DNA from: Rostratula benghalensis
Lineage: Eukaryota; Chordata; Aves; Charadriiformes; Rostratulidae
Length of the DNA stretch: 64,000 nt
Reading direction: 5' to 3'
Assembly (NCBI GenBank): GCA_013399305.1
Contig: VXAI01000097.1
Location: forward strand, 1,721,298-1,785,297
Part shown: one piece after another, positions 46,461 to 61,400 of the stretch
How positions within the stretch are numbered: position 1 is the stretch's first letter
How the letters are laid out: each line of letters begins with the position of its first letter
Made by a program: the position numbers and the translations under genes
The notes under the pieces: model-generated
Told to the model about the DNA's origin: nothing
The model's input: the letters and a program-made list of their open reading frames with translations, nothing else
The model's database searches: none

Positions 46461-49400
46461 CTACAAAACAGAAGAGATGCTCACACAGGTCATTATGCAG
46501 ACTCACAATCCATCTTGCAACATAAAAATAAGGAAGTTTTATCTAGGGAGTCAGAGTACATGAATATGCTACCTTGTGTATTTTCTACATAAATATTTTG
46601 TATTTTACATTATATATTTTATCTATACGCATTGTATCTAAATTTTTTTAAAATCTGTCTTCTAATAAAAACAGCAACGTGCTTTCACCTGGGTGAAGTT
46701 CTTCACCTAAGCCGTGGTTAGCTCAGAATGCTAATTATGTGTTTCATTGACATATTTGATTTCTCTCACCCCTTTTCATACATGAAGGTAACTCTGTCTC
46801 AGAAAGCTATTCTTAGCTTATGTTTCCTGTTCGTGGGGCTCTCCCTCCCAACTGACTCTGCTCTGGCACTTTGTGAATAGAAGTTTTGCCATCTGAAGTG
46901 AACAGAACAGAAAGGATGACTTTATGTTCTCGACTGTTTGGTACTACACCAAGTAGAACCATGAACCACCCAAATACTTTTTATACGATACTAACAAATG
47001 CATAAAGAATCTGACCAAAAAGGACTGTATTCAAGAAAGAACTTGCTCTGTGATACCCAGATCTGCAACACCTAAAAAGTTAGCTACCCAGATCTGGCTT
47101 GGATTTCATAATAATTTATGAGATGCTTGTGCTACTGTTTTAGAAAAAAGAAATCTCCTAGGCTCCTTGATTTTTATTCACAACAGACAGCATGCGGAAA
47201 TGGAGTGGGCTAAGCTAGATAATAGGTTATGCCAGAGGGAAGGCTGATTTGAAATTCTCCTTCTTGCTCAGATTTTGGAGCCTATCTCAGGGCAACAGCT
47301 GGGTGACTTTTCAAAATTGGGATTCAGTGTCCACAGCTACTTCTGGTACTGATATGCCAGGCTATTTTGTGCTGGAATTCAAGGCCTAATGCTGCCTTTC
47401 CCAATCTTCATGCACAACACAGGGAAGATTTAATTGTCAACTGTTGTACTCCAGGATAAAACTAGAACTGATTGAGAAGTCAGACCCACAGATCCCTCAT
47501 CTCCTGGCTGAACTCTAAAATCTGAAGACACTTTTGCCCATCATACAAACCAGATACATTTCGCTTTCTGGAATGCGCAGAAACCAAGCAAGGCTACACA
47601 TTTAATTCCATTTTTCTAAAAAGCATTGAAGTCTTCAAGATTTTAGGGAACACTGAATTACAATGCAAGTTTACAGTGTATTCCTGAGATCCTGAGAGTT
47701 TTCCAGAAAAGACAGAAACAAACAAAAGAAATAAACTAAATATATTAGAAAAATATAAAAAACTCTTGGAGGAAAAAAACCCCCAAACCTCAAAAAATCC
47801 CCCAAACCCAAACAAAACCAAAGACAACATTTCAGCAATAAAGAACTTGAACTTAATTACATCATTTTCACAACAACTTTGGAAAGCACTTCTTACCCTG
47901 GACTGATGAAACCTATCTAGGCAACAACTTCCTACTAAAAGGTGTTTTGAATTCAATTAAAAGATGATCCTCTGTGTAACTTTCCTGAAAAGAATCCCAA
48001 ATGGCCAGAAAAAAAGGCTTCAAGCCTCGGCATTTGACCTAAGTAGAATTAACCTGAAACCTGTCACCAAATTAAGCATAAACAGCTACTGATTAGGGCA
48101 TTTGCTGAGGAAACAGCAGATCTGTAGCTTCTTAGAAGACATGACTTAGTCACAGAATTGTTGAAGCTGGAAGTGACCTCTGGAGATCCTGTAGTCCAAC
48201 CTTGCTGCTCAAGCAGAGCCAGGTAGCGTGGGCTGCTGTAGCCAAGAGTAGTCAAAAAGACTGTTCAGTGAGAGTAGCCTTTCTTCCAGATAGAAGTATC
48301 CTTTATCTTTGCATTCTACTGTGTCCAAGAACATATTAGGCATAAGGACAGGAGAGCAACAGGCAAAAGGCACATGATTTCAGGGTATTAAGCTAGGAAG
48401 CAAGGTAGCTGCAGCTCCATAATTAACTGTCAAATATTTCTGTGTTTGTTCAGCAACTCTTCAATATAAGGGACAAGCACATACTGTGACATTTACTAAG
48501 CTGACTCCTCAGTTTCCTAAAAAATGCTCTGGCAGCTTTTAGAAGCCAGCCCAGCACGGCCCAGTTTCAAGTGGCTGTTCCTTCTTAAACTCCATCAACT
48601 CTTCTGTAAGAATACGTCTGACCGCCCCAGCAGTGTGAAGTTAGAAGAACACCAAAACACAACAATCATCTCTGTAGCCTGATGTCTTACACATTCAGCT
48701 GGGAAGGGATGAGCTTGCTGCTCATTTCCCCTGGTTATTCATCTTCTAATACGTAGCCAGCCTTCTGTGAAAAGCACACGTGGTCTGAGCTGAAGAACTA
48801 AATGGGTCCCATCCCAAGAGACCACCTTACCCATTAGTCTGCAGACATGAAAACTCAGACCACTGCTCTGCAGCAAGGTGAGGCTATTTCTACAGTGTAA
48901 TTGTTGACACAATATAGATGGCCTGAACTGGTTCTCCCTCCATTCTCCACGTGATCTAGAGATGTTGGAGGAGCTGGAGGAACTATGGACAGATAAGCAT
49001 ACAGATATACAAGGACAGCTGGCAGTGACAGCAAGGCCTTGAGCTAACGTGTGAAAACTAGAGGTGGCAGAGGAACAAAACAAAAGATGTATGAGAAACC
49101 AAAGGGAAACTGATTACATGTAAAGTGCTTTTTCTATAGTTTGAGAGTTTAAAGGGCAAATAGACAAAATTTTCAAGGGGAACAATAGGTACGTTACTAC
49201 AACTAAATATTTTCCTAAAACTTCTTCAATAGAAACAGGGTAACAAAGGAGCAGGAATGAAGAAGACTGGGTACACATGTATTATACATAATACAGAGTT
49301 CCTACAGCATAGTAGTGAGGAGAGAATAATGAAGGTCATGTCGTTACATGAATTCAGTCAGTAGTAAATGCAACAGATCCACTGACTCACTGGTTGCAGG

Positions 49401-52400
49401 CATTTTTTTCCTTTATTAATTAAAATATTTCACAACACTGACTGTTAAAATTAACAGTTAATTTCACGACCTAATTTTAACTAACCCAATACACAAAAAA
49501 GATAAACTTTTAATATTTGAGTAGTTAATTTTATAAAAGCAAATTGGTTTTGTTCTGCCAGATATGAAATAAAGGTCATAACAAACCTAAAGGGTTTGAC
49601 ATTATCCCTTCTTATTTATTTAGGTAGCCTATAACGTATTTGTTAGTATTTAGCCAGAAAAAGAGCACAAAATAATACTGCCTTCAGGTCATTCAATATG
49701 ACCCAGGGCAAAGTTCTGATTGAAATATGTTAATAGTAAATAAATATTTTATTACACTTCTGATATGCAATGAATTCTAACGAAATACAAAAGGCTATTC
49801 ATTGTGTATTATTTTTTATTTCTCAGCAGAAATTAGAATATTCCTGATCCAAAAATTTTCATAAATCTTGTTTATAACATTTGAAGAACTCTACCCATTT
49901 ATGATCTTCGAATGTAAAACCAGCAGATTTTGGAGCCTTTGTGGTTTGGAGAAATCATTTATAATTACGTTGTGTATATTTAAAGCATTTGAACATGAGT
50001 GCAATGCAAGCCAGAGGTATCCAAATTAGCTTTAATAAATCCAACATGGCAAAAGGCTTTGCAGAAATATTAGTTTGGGGTCCAGAAACATGTGCAGCTC
50101 TGAAGGCAGATCTCCACGTACTGCTCTGTTGAACACTACTGACACATACAGCATTAAAAGCTACAGACAGCCCCTTTCCAGCCCAATATAGGACTAATGA
50201 GGAACATTAAAAAGGCTTTGACAAGATGAGAAACATTATTTCTTGCCTCTTGTTCAGCTGTCCAGCTTCTCCTCATCCCAACTTTTATAATTACCTTTCT
50301 GACAACACTGACTAAAGCAGCCAGCTTGCCTTACTCTTCGAAGTTTGACATGTCACTCTCCTATCACTTGCTTGCTCTGTATGTTACAGAATGAAAAAAG
50401 TCTATTTTTCAATTATTAGGAAAAGTAATTTATGAATCCGTGACTCTTTAACGTATATACAGATTATGAGGGTAAATCAACTGCTGTCATCTTATTTCTG
50501 ATAGCCACTTCAGAAAAAAAATAGAGGGGATTTTAAGGTAGCATTTTACGCACAGAGAAGCTTTAAGAATGGAAAAAGATCTGATCATCTTAATTTCCAT
50601 ATATTTATGTAGGTTTGCTTATTTTGTGTTCTAAACAAAAAGAACTATAAACCCAGGTGTCACATACACTTTTTGAACACTTCTTTGGACTGAGATGTTG
50701 TATCCACTAGCAGTTATCAAACCCTTAAACATTCAAATACTAGTATTTGTAACATTAAAAATCTTGAAGTTTTCATTCTTGCATATACAAATGAAAACAA
50801 GTATACACATTCCAAGGTTTATCAGCTGCAATCTGACTTTAATTATTGTTAAAATATTGTCATCTGCAATATGAGCTATTCATGTAGCTCAAGTTATTCA
50901 AGATATATGTATTTTTTTTCCCACTAAACAACATGTGAAAATGTGAAAACCCAACCTGACTTGGAGAGAAGTGAAAATAAGCAGGAGGAAAAATAAGTAA
51001 AGACTACAAATGTTGACAAAGAGGAGGAATAAAAGAAGAAGAAATGGCAGACCTAAGGAAAGGTTTGAACCTAAGGATGCCTGTCAGTGTTGAAGAGATA
51101 TTTGAACAATGCCCTTAACAACATGCTTTAACTTTTGGTCAGCCCTAAAGTGGTCAGGCAGTTGGACTAGATGTCCATTGTAGGTCCCTTCCAACTGAAA
51201 TATTCTAATTCATCAGGCACCTCCACAAAAATCTGCCTTACATAAAAGATCTAGTTTTAGACAGATACCATTCTTTCTACAGTCATCAGGTTGATCCAAT
51301 TTTCCAGCAGTTTGCTGTTTCTCAAATGTCAACTTCTTTAAGTTTAGCAAGAAGGGACTAGTGTTCTGAGCCACCAAATGTCTTTCTCTTTGTTTGGTCC
51401 CACTTTAGAGGCTCACAAAAATAAAACCACATAGGTACTTCATTTTTTTGATCAAGAAAATAATTATGAAATAAAGTCCATTCAGGGGGGTAGGTAACCC
51501 AAAGGCAAGATGGGGTGCCTGGAGCACGGATGAAGTACATAGTTTAGACAACCTGTGGAGTCCTAGAAATCTGAGCTCTGAGGGGAAGGAGGATCAATTG
51601 TGCATGTGTATGTGTATGCAAACTACTAAACCACCCTGCTAGTGGTTGCAGAGGTTTGAATCACAACTACTGGGCTGAGTGAATGGTTGTAAAGAGCAGG
51701 AACAGAACCAGAGGACTTTGGCAGAGAAATGGAGGTGTCCATGAATGCAGATGAGAGTAGCACTCTTACGGCCTGGTTCAGTCACGTAAACACAGATCAT
51801 AAAATCATAGAATGGTTTGGGTTGGAAGGGACCTTTAAAGGTCACCTTGTCGAACCCCTCTGCAGTAGGCAGGGACATCTTCAACTAGATCAGGTTGCTC
51901 AGAGTCCCCTCTGATGTGGCCTTGAACAATTCCTGGGATGAGACATCAACAACCTCTCTGACAACCTGTTCCAGCTATCATCTGAGGTTCCTTAAAGCAT
52001 GAGACTTCTGCATGGTCATACATGGCAGACGCAACATAGGAACTGGAAGACATTCATGGTCTTCTGGACTGGCAATTAGAGGCAAGGAAATATACCCTAG
52101 GCATCTCAAACTCACATGTTAGAAGTCTAGGTATTGATGAGTTCCACAAAAGCTGTAGTTTTTCATTATAGAATCACAGGAGATTGCAGTACAGAGCCAA
52201 CTAACTCTTGTCCCACAGCTGTATAACCCTAAAACTACAGATCACTTTACTGCCAGTTAGGGGTCATTTCCTAATGAATGCAGATCACTACTATGTGTTA
52301 TATAAAGGCTTATAGGTATCACAAAGAGTTTCTAGGCTTGCTATGAACATCCCAAGATAAAGCAAGTCATGTAAAATGAAAGGCAAGAATATAGATAGAA

Positions 52401-55400
52401 ACAAGACAAACAGGATCAGTAAAATCTAGGTATTTACTAGAGTAAATTTTCTCTCCCACCTGCACAATATCTCTTTCTGCAAACTTTCCTCTTGAAGAAA
52501 TCCTCACTACATCACCATCCAGTTCTTCCATAGCTTAAAAAAATAATAAAAAGAAACAAAATTAATTAATTTATTAGTTCAGCTACACAACAAAAATAAT
52601 CTTACTGAGAAAAACTTCAGTCAATTTACACTTTAGGGCAACAAACTCAACAACTGTTATTTCACTAACTCTTTAAGATCATTTGTGCCATAAAATACAT
52701 CATGCTTTTTAGTTATTTTGCACTTTTTCATGCTATGCTGACAATACATATTTTTTTTTGTCATCTTCAGAACAAAACAGACCATGATAAGGTCCTTATC
52801 CTTCAAACTTTCAAATCAGCAAGTGTATCTGTTTTAGTAAGGTTGAATTTATGCTTTCATGGGTGGACAAGAATTCATCTTCAGCAATTATTCTTACAAA
52901 AAAGATACCATAGGATACAGCACAAAGAGGTAATAACTCACAATCATACTGGAAAAGTAGTGACTGTAAATGCATAGAAACAAGTAGTTCTTAAAAAAAA
53001 ACATGATTAAATTCATTGAGTAACTCTTCTTGTACCTTTCTGAGCAGGATCCAGGAAAAATCTAAACCTGTCCAGATACCCAGAAGCCATTCTAGATATC
53101 AAGGCATACTGTTTTCTGGTTAGACTTGGGATCATGCACGATTGCTCAACCATTGGATCTGCAATCCTACAATCCTTTCAGCTTATGCTATGAAAATCAA
53201 AGCCCTGTATCACTGAGCTTCTCAGGGTTTTATAAACTGGGCTGAGTTCACTAAAACCAACATTTCAAAACCTAGTTCTTCCAATGCAAGAACTAGAAAG
53301 CATAAATGATGCTATCAAGAGCTAAATTCAAACTAAACAAAAGAGGAAATAATTAGTAGGTCTGTAGAGCACGTTGCCAGATGATGCTGTTGAGCAAAAA
53401 ATATGTGTTCAAAACCAGGAGACAGATGGACAATCACCCATGGCCATGCCAAATATGTGCAGAATGGACCCCTCATCTGACCTGCTGTAGTCATTGTTAC
53501 ATCCTAAATTAAGGCTCTACCAAATGTATGTGCCATCCATCTCAGCTCCAGACTTTTAAGAACCCCTCTGGTATCCCCCAGGGGCTGGGGGTATCTGGAG
53601 AGGAGTAGCTTAGTCTCTCTACAGCAGAACTGAGGCTTGACTGACATTTGAAGCATGGAACATACACCCTTCTACACATACACTTTGTCCCCAGCAGACA
53701 TGTAGACCTTTGATTTTTCCAGAAGGAATTTCTGCAAATGATAATGTCATTTCTCTGCCCTCTTGGGCATTGAGGGCCTACAGATTTGGCACACATCTAA
53801 CAGGTGGTTTTCACTGCAGCCCATACTCAAAGAGTGGGGGTCCAAAGATGGAAACTGTATCCTCTAGTCCAAAAAGAATCCTGACACATGAAAAGTGATA
53901 GGGTTGACTCCCCAAGAACTCTGCAAAGACAACCTCCATAAGTAAAAAGAAGACAGAACCTATATGTCCTGACTGAGTTCAGGGGAGCCAGGGCAAACCC
54001 AAGGACTTGAAAATCTGGAGAACGGGAAAAGGCAAAGAAGGGGTGAGAGCAAAGTAAGTAATGTATGACCCAACTTGGAATTTTCAGGGGTAAAAAAGAA
54101 GTTGCAAATTTCCCTCATGTGCGTTTATGAAGACAAAGTGGCTTTTCTCATTGCTTGTGGCATGCAATCATCTGCAGCGTGTTGACCTGGAAAATCTCTT
54201 CAGGGAATAAGATACTTAAAATTATCACTAATATCCTACTTGCCAAAAAGTGTAAGAGTCAGCCCCCAATTAATTTTTCTCTGTGTTATTTTTTTCTCTT
54301 GCTTTCATACTCTTAGAACATTTGTACAAGAGTTTACAGGTATAGTCATCAGCAGCCATTTACATTATACAGCTGTACATATACAGCAGTACTAAATATA
54401 TGTCATGTACAAAAGAAAGCAATACTGTCTAAGCAGAAGTACTAGAATTAGAAGGAAAGAATGTAGGACTTTGAGGAATAGACATACAAGGGAATATCTA
54501 CACTTTATAGAGCAGTGCCACACACAATGACCCTTAAAAATTAGGCCAAATCATGGAAGCAGCTTAGCTATTGCAACAGAGAATGGTGTTCTGGAACATT
54601 ACATGAAAGAATGTGTAAATAAAACTGGTAATTTCTCTCCCACTGTAATATTCTCTCAAAGCTGCCACACAGCAAGGCTCACTTCTGCTATGTACTGAAA
54701 CCCAGTTTATCCCAGATCACCTCCTCAAATGTATTTCTTTTTCTCAGTATCTCTCTAGTGCAGTAAGAACTGATGATCCATGTTTCCAGACACTTCACAA
54801 GGCAACTAAATCACCGTGTTGAAGAAATTCAGCATTACTTGAGTATACTTACTTTACTGTGGTTTTGTTTTGTTTTTCCACTCATTTTCTGGAGCTCTGT
54901 AAATGCTGAGCCCCCATATGGTTCTGTGACTTGAACAGAGCCTGAGGGGCTACACAGCTCCACATGGCAGCTTGTAATCATACTGACTTATCAATCAATC
55001 CAGCTGGAAATGTCAACGGTGCTTACTGCTTGTTCCATATTATGCTCTTTTAAAGAACAATATTTGTTTGAAAAGCCACAAATTACTAAAATGTAAACAA
55101 ATATTAAAAATTCTAAGAAAAACACTACACTTACCATCAAACTCTGCTGGTCCTACCCCCACTATGATTATTGACATTGGAAGCTTTGAAGCCTTCAAAA
55201 GAAGGAAAAGAGGTTTAATGCATTACACAATCTCTGCCGATAATATGGGAGATCTGAGGACAATCTAAATACAAACCATGCAGGAGTTATGTTTTAAAGA
55301 ACAATTTTTTTCTTCCAACTAAAAAGTTGAGTGGTGTAAAGTGTCTGCTTAAGTGGTACATCTTGGATGAACACAGAAATGCAGATGATTATTTTAATTT

Positions 55401-58400
55401 ATTTTTTTCTTTATAAAGTCTTTGAATCAAATAGGATCATCATGAATCACAACAAACTCAGGATTTAACAGTAAAGTGACAGCTAAGATGACAAATTTAA
55501 CTTAGAAACTTTTGTAAACTGATAGTCATTGCAAATACCTAACTAATCACAGGTGACATTTATTTAAAAGCACTTTGCTGTTTCTTGATTTTGCATAGCT
55601 GCTTAGAACTGTGTGACACTATTTTTTTCACAGAACTTATGCTAATTTTTCTCAAGAGAGTAAATCTCCTATTTGAGCAATATGTATCTTATAATTCTTC
55701 CATGAATGACATTTTAGTCAAGTCAATCATCCATGCCACAAAGTAAACAAGATACTGAACTGGCTATGTGATATTTTTAATTTTACTTCATCATTTTCAT
55801 TCAGTGAAACAAGACAAAGATGATATCTGGCTTTCCCTGAATAAGCTTTCTGTAAAACCTTCAAAATTATGAAGACAGTATCATAAATATTGCATTCTCC
55901 TGCCCTGATAGTAGCACCAGATATCTGTTAGTTTACAGAAATAATCTGAAACTGCCTCTTGTTGAGGAGGATAACAACTGAAAAAATAAAATCTACCAAA
56001 TGTCAAGGTTGACAACTGTTCCTTATTGAGACATTCTGATGAACTGGGAAATGTCTACAGTAATTTTATACAGGAGTATACACTGGCCAAACATCATAGA
56101 TGTACAGTGTCTACTAAATTAAACTCTGCTTCAAGTCTGAAGTCAAGTGGGTTTGGAACATATTGCTGGATTTTTCTTTTGGAATATAAAGTGGTTTTCT
56201 CCCTCATTTAAAAGATATCTCATTTTAGAGACATCATCACCATTTCCCATTCTTCATCTGTCATAGTACCACATATAAAACCAACTTTCTTTAAGCAGAA
56301 GATTTACAGTTAATTACTGTAAACTTGCCATTTAATGAAAACAAGTCATTCTAGAAATTGCTATTTATTGCTTTACACTACTATACATTATGTATGTACT
56401 ATGTGCCATACAGCGACTGCAAATTCATCACAAAGTAACTACATAGTCAATCTTTCAGTTAAAATTTTTTAGCAAAGTAAAAAAAATAAATATCTAGAAT
56501 CTCTTGTTAGTTAAATACTAATATGCTACTGACAATAACAGGGCCTGGTGAAACAGTTCTTAGTGGCCCTCCTTGAATAGGAGGGTTGGAAGAGATGTCC
56601 TCCAGATATCCCTTCCAACAAGAAATAGCCTGTGATTCTGTGATTAAGGGCTATAAATACAGTGTTAACTGTAACTGAATTATGGTGCAGCAAATAAGTC
56701 AGTAATAGTGTGGACAGAATCCTTTCAAGACATGAAGGCACTGCTTAAAGCACAACACCTGGTTTTCAGGTTGTTGCTTGATTTCAAAGAAAACATCCTT
56801 TAAAGACATTGCTACTCACACAGAGTATAAAGTGATGCAATGTATTGAAGCACTAAGTGGCAAGGACAGCATAAAGACAAAGAGTTTAACTTTTGCATAC
56901 AAACTTAAGTGTTGGCATTTCCTGAATGACAGCATAACCTTTAAACAGTTTGGTAAAACAGAATGTCTCTGACATATATGAGAAAGATGCCTAAAAGCAC
57001 AATTAGTGTTAAAAAATGAAATAGATTCTTCCTGAGCTTTATACATATCAAGTTGCATTGAACATCACTGCCCTTTTGATTATTTTGGATATTATTAAGA
57101 CTGAAAAAACTGCTACTGAATAGCATTTAATTAGTTCTGTCATGGTATACAGTGCTCGCACTTCAAGTATACCTAGAAATGAATGCATCTTCATAAAAAG
57201 ACAAGATTGGAAATATTCGCAAACTTCCACTAATTCCAAGCTAACCACACAGCTGCTGCATTTACAGACAGTTGCAGACTAACAGCTATTATTCCTGAAA
57301 AAGAACCATTACTGGAAACAAGGTTCTTCTGTATGTCTTAGTGGCAAATTACTTAATCTTACAGGGTATCGGCCAACTGGACTTGTTGATCTCTTACTGA
57401 CAGACTTGAAATTGAGGAGTGAGTTAAATCAAGAGCTTCTTCTTCTCCACAGTGCCTTTTTGTCACCTCAAAGAAGCTCATCTAAAAGAAGCTATGTACC
57501 AAACTCCTAAGCTAGACTACAGGATGAACTTCCAAGCTAACATCTTGTTAAACTCCTTTAAAAGTGAGAGTCACTTTTTATATTAGTTTTAGTATTGCGA
57601 TCTGGAAGAGCAGAGGAAGTGAACTGGTACCTTCAAACACAGTTATAGCTTTGGGTGTGAAAACTTACCAGGTGGGCTGTCAGAGTCCTTATTAACACAC
57701 AGACTCTGTCTATATGCTACTGGCTGGAACTTGAGGGCATCTTGCTCTCCAGGGAAAGACAGAACATTTTTGTAGTATTTGCATGTGCAGCCTACAAACT
57801 GGAAAGGTACTGAATCTTCAAAAATACGCCATCTAATTGTACACTACTCATTTTGACATGATGCTTAATTATTTTAATGTAGTCTTTTCAACCATCACCA
57901 CTATTTACTAAATCCACTGTTGTGTGTTAAAAACTATTGGTATAGGTCTCTTCTAATCCTGTCTGGAAAGTGTTTCTGTACATACATTCCATACAGACAT
58001 TTCCCAAAGGGGCCAAAGCAAAATGGAACCTGTTCATAATACAAAACGTCACTTATATGCATAGTAGTTTTGAAGAGACAAATACTGAAAATAATGCAGA
58101 AACTGAGACACAATTAAAAATTTTTCAATTCATGGGGACTAGAAGAAAATTAGATGACTAGTATGCTTGACATTCGGGATGTCAAGTTTGGGGCAGAAAG
58201 TTTGGGACAGCTTTTAAAAAGGGAACAGGGAGGACAAAGTTGTCTGCAATTGATAGAAAGAGAAAGAATAGTTCACTATGAAAAACTGCATGGTGGGATG
58301 TGCATGAGGGAGAAGGTGGCTGTCCTGGTGAGACTGCATTTGGAATATTGTGTCCAGTTCTGAGCCCTTCAGCTCACAAAGGACAGGGAACTGCTGGAGA

Positions 58401-61400
58401 GAGTCCAGGGCAGGGCTACAAAGATGATTAAGGGAATAGAGCATCTTCCATACCAAGAAAGACTGAGGGAGCTGGGTCTTTTTAGCTTGGAGAAGAGGAG
58501 AACGAGGGGTGACCTCATTAATGTTTATAAATACGTAAAGGGTGAGTGCCAGGAGGATGGAGCCAGGCTCTTCTCAGTGACGGCCTATGATAGGACAAGG
58601 GACAGTGAGTGCAAGCTGGAACACAGGAGGTTCCACTTAAATATGAGGAAAAACGTCTTCACAGTGAGGGTCATGGAACCCTGGAACGGGCTGCCCAGAG
58701 AGGTTGTGGAGTCTCCTTCTCTGGAGACATTCAAAACCCGTCTGGATGTGTTCCTGTGTGACCTGACCTAGGTGTTCCTGCTCTGGCAGGGGGATTGGAC
58801 TAGATGATCTTTCCAGGTCCCTTCCAATCCCTGATATTCTGTGAATATCATATGAACATACAGTGTTAGACAGAAGAGTATCAGTTCCCTCAGAACGCTA
58901 TCTGAATTAAGCTGAGATTCAACTTCTGGTTTCTTTTTGTCTTCATGAGTAATACACATTGGATGACTGGGAAAAAAAATGGTTAATTTATGGAACAAAT
59001 TTAGTACCTTAAATATTAACTGATTTTAGTTTTTGCCTAAAATATTAATTCCTAGAAATACATTTTTTTTTAAATGTCAACATTTTCAGCAAAACTTACA
59101 TTCACTATGGATTCTTTTGTCTGAGCCATATCAGAAATAACTCCATCTGTAATAATGAGAAGAACAAAATACTGGGAGCCATCTTTTACTGAAGCAGCAT
59201 ATCTAAGGGAAGAAAGAACAACATTGTAACAGTAAGAAACCCCAAAACTTTGTATAAAGGAACTAATATGAAAAGAAGCTGTATTTTTAAAATTAAAAAA
59301 ACTAAGGGCTAATTAAAATAAAGAAACATGATACAGTGGACTTCAAAAGTAAAGACACTGATAATTAAGATGGACATTATACTCCTAAATGAGAACATTT
59401 GAAAAACATAATTAATACAATATTGATATTGACAGTTTGCATGTCAGTGAAATCAGTGAAAAATGGGAACTGTTTCACTTCCAAGAGGCGCATGTACAGA
59501 ATGTCCTTTACAGAATAATGAGTTGTTACTGTGGTTATGTGATACGTTATTTAATAGTAATTACCTCTGGGGAACATAGCTGGTATGAAATAAATGTATT
59601 ATTATTGAATGGTTGGGTTTACAGTGCAAGGAAAATTTATTAGGAATCAGCATGCTGCATAAATATTTTAGGTTTGTTTGGTTTCTTTTTGTTTATAAAA
59701 ACAGGTTACTTACTGTTGACCATGCTAGCAGATTTACAGTTTCCATTTACATGCGCATTTGTAAAACGGCTGAAAGTGCACCCTGCAACCATGGCTTAGA
59801 TATTCACCTCTCTGCACTACCCACAGATGTGGTTTCAAGACTCAAGGCTCTCCCTGTGCTGTGCACGAATACAAGACAAAACATCCCAGTCCCACCTCAG
59901 CTGAAGAACACAAGAAGCAAACATTTTGTAAAAATGAGCAGCTTTTCAACATCTGGAAAATCCTGAAAGACAGCAAGTCCACAGCAGTCCCATAGAATTC
60001 TATGGCCTGCACACCAGAAACTAAGACTTCAGTTCAGTTATCTTCAATTCCCAAGGGTCAAAGTGTCCCATATATTTAGTGAAGAACTGTTTTTCTGTGG
60101 AGCAGGTTGCTTCTACTTGCTGCTTCGCTTGCCAGCAGTCAATACAGTTAACCACTTTCATGAAGGCTCTTGGTGCTCTGAAGGAGTTAAATACAGTAGC
60201 ACCTTGTAATAGAAGTGGAAATAAGTAGTATGGAGAGCAGGACCAAAAAGAAAAAAATCAGTCTGCATATGAATACTGTGGAATATATACCCAATACAAT
60301 AAGATAAGGCCACAATATGATATGCCAATGTAATTTTCAGAATATGACAGACTAGGACTGTCAAAGAACTCACTGTCTCATTGGTCACTGAACATGAAAG
60401 ACCTGAGTCACTGGACAGGGTATGTTCTAATGATGTGCATGATGATCACGCGTGCCTACAAAATTCTAGCACTGACATTACACAGTGCATTTGCAAGTGA
60501 GTATTGCCAATAAATCAGACACTATAACCACAACATTTACACAAGTCACACTCCTCCCTCTTCCTCCCCAAGACACAGAAGGGTAGAAAATTCATACAGG
60601 CAATGAACCTCTTGAACATCTAGTTGCCTGCTGGCAGTAGGGACTGATAGTTAAATATCTAGATTAACAAGATCTAATGTGGAATATATTTTCTCTCATT
60701 TTTCCACAGTGCTTATAATATTTTCATTGATGACTGCAGTGACAAGTGATGATGAGAGTAAAAAAAAAAAAAGCATTATCCTTTCTAAGCACTTAACACA
60801 GTCTACACACCTACACCAAAGCAATGGAATAGAAATTTGGTTATTTCAAATTTTCCACACAATAAAATATTTTGAAGTCTTTTGCACTAAAGATCTTATA
60901 TAAGGAGGAAATATTACAGAAGAAGCTACGTAGAATATGGTGCAGTTTAGATATCCTTCCCCTAGCTGGGAGTTAATAAACTCATTTTCTGCTTAAAGAA
61001 CTTCTGAAGAGCTCTGAGATTGCAACACGGTAGTAATATCTCACATAGTTTTCAGAGATTTCATCAGAGGCATGTTTTTAAATAGGAGAGATGTAGGAAG
61101 AAGAATTTTAAAACTGACAGTAGGTTCAAATAGTAACTGCAGAGGAGATGATAATTTCTACTACTATGTCTATGAGAGTCAACAGAACAGCCAAGAAATA
61201 GAACCTTAAAGGAAAATTATGTTAGTGGGAACTGGACTGGTACATGGAGTGTATTAAGGCTGATTATGCAGTAGAACTCCTCATGAAGGTATTTACCTTT
61301 TCCACTATAATGTAGCGTGATTTGCTACCAGAAGGAGCTTCCAAAGTTTGCAACAACTTAATGTTTAGATAAAAGCTCCAGTGGAAGAACTACAAATGCT

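Larger units (their letters stand above)
46461..52459 (-). other. CPNE8 last intron (about 6.0 kb)
   Basis: Bounded by GTGGGA (donor, 52459 downward) and TTTTGTAG (acceptor). It contains CR1 fragments at 48150-48240 (-), 51150-51210 (+) and 51797-51981 (-), otherwise AT-rich sequence with no further exon-like coding block seen. An A/C-rich tract (CCCCCAAACC, then CCCCAAACCCAAACAAAACC) lies near 47780-47820. Confidence 0.85.
55193..59099 (-). other. CPNE8 intron (about 3.9 kb)
   Basis: Between GTAAGT (donor) and TTTTGAAG (acceptor). It holds two forward CR1 copies, a short tail at 56561-56645 and a long 3' part at 58300-58846, both antisense to the gene. Otherwise AT-rich with no further coding signal. 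Confidence 0.85.

Noticed and set aside
52165..52190. ATTATAGAATCACAGG, resembling a reverse CR1 tail
   Set aside because: The next bases lack the GGAAGGGACCT block, so the similarity is too short to call.
53036..53108. Possible 73-base cassette exon of CPNE8 (minus strand; acceptor AACAG, donor GTACAA, open frame)
   Set aside because: The flanking exons already join in frame to give conserved copine sequence, and 73 bases would break the frame. It also lacks a good polypyrimidine tract and copine similarity.
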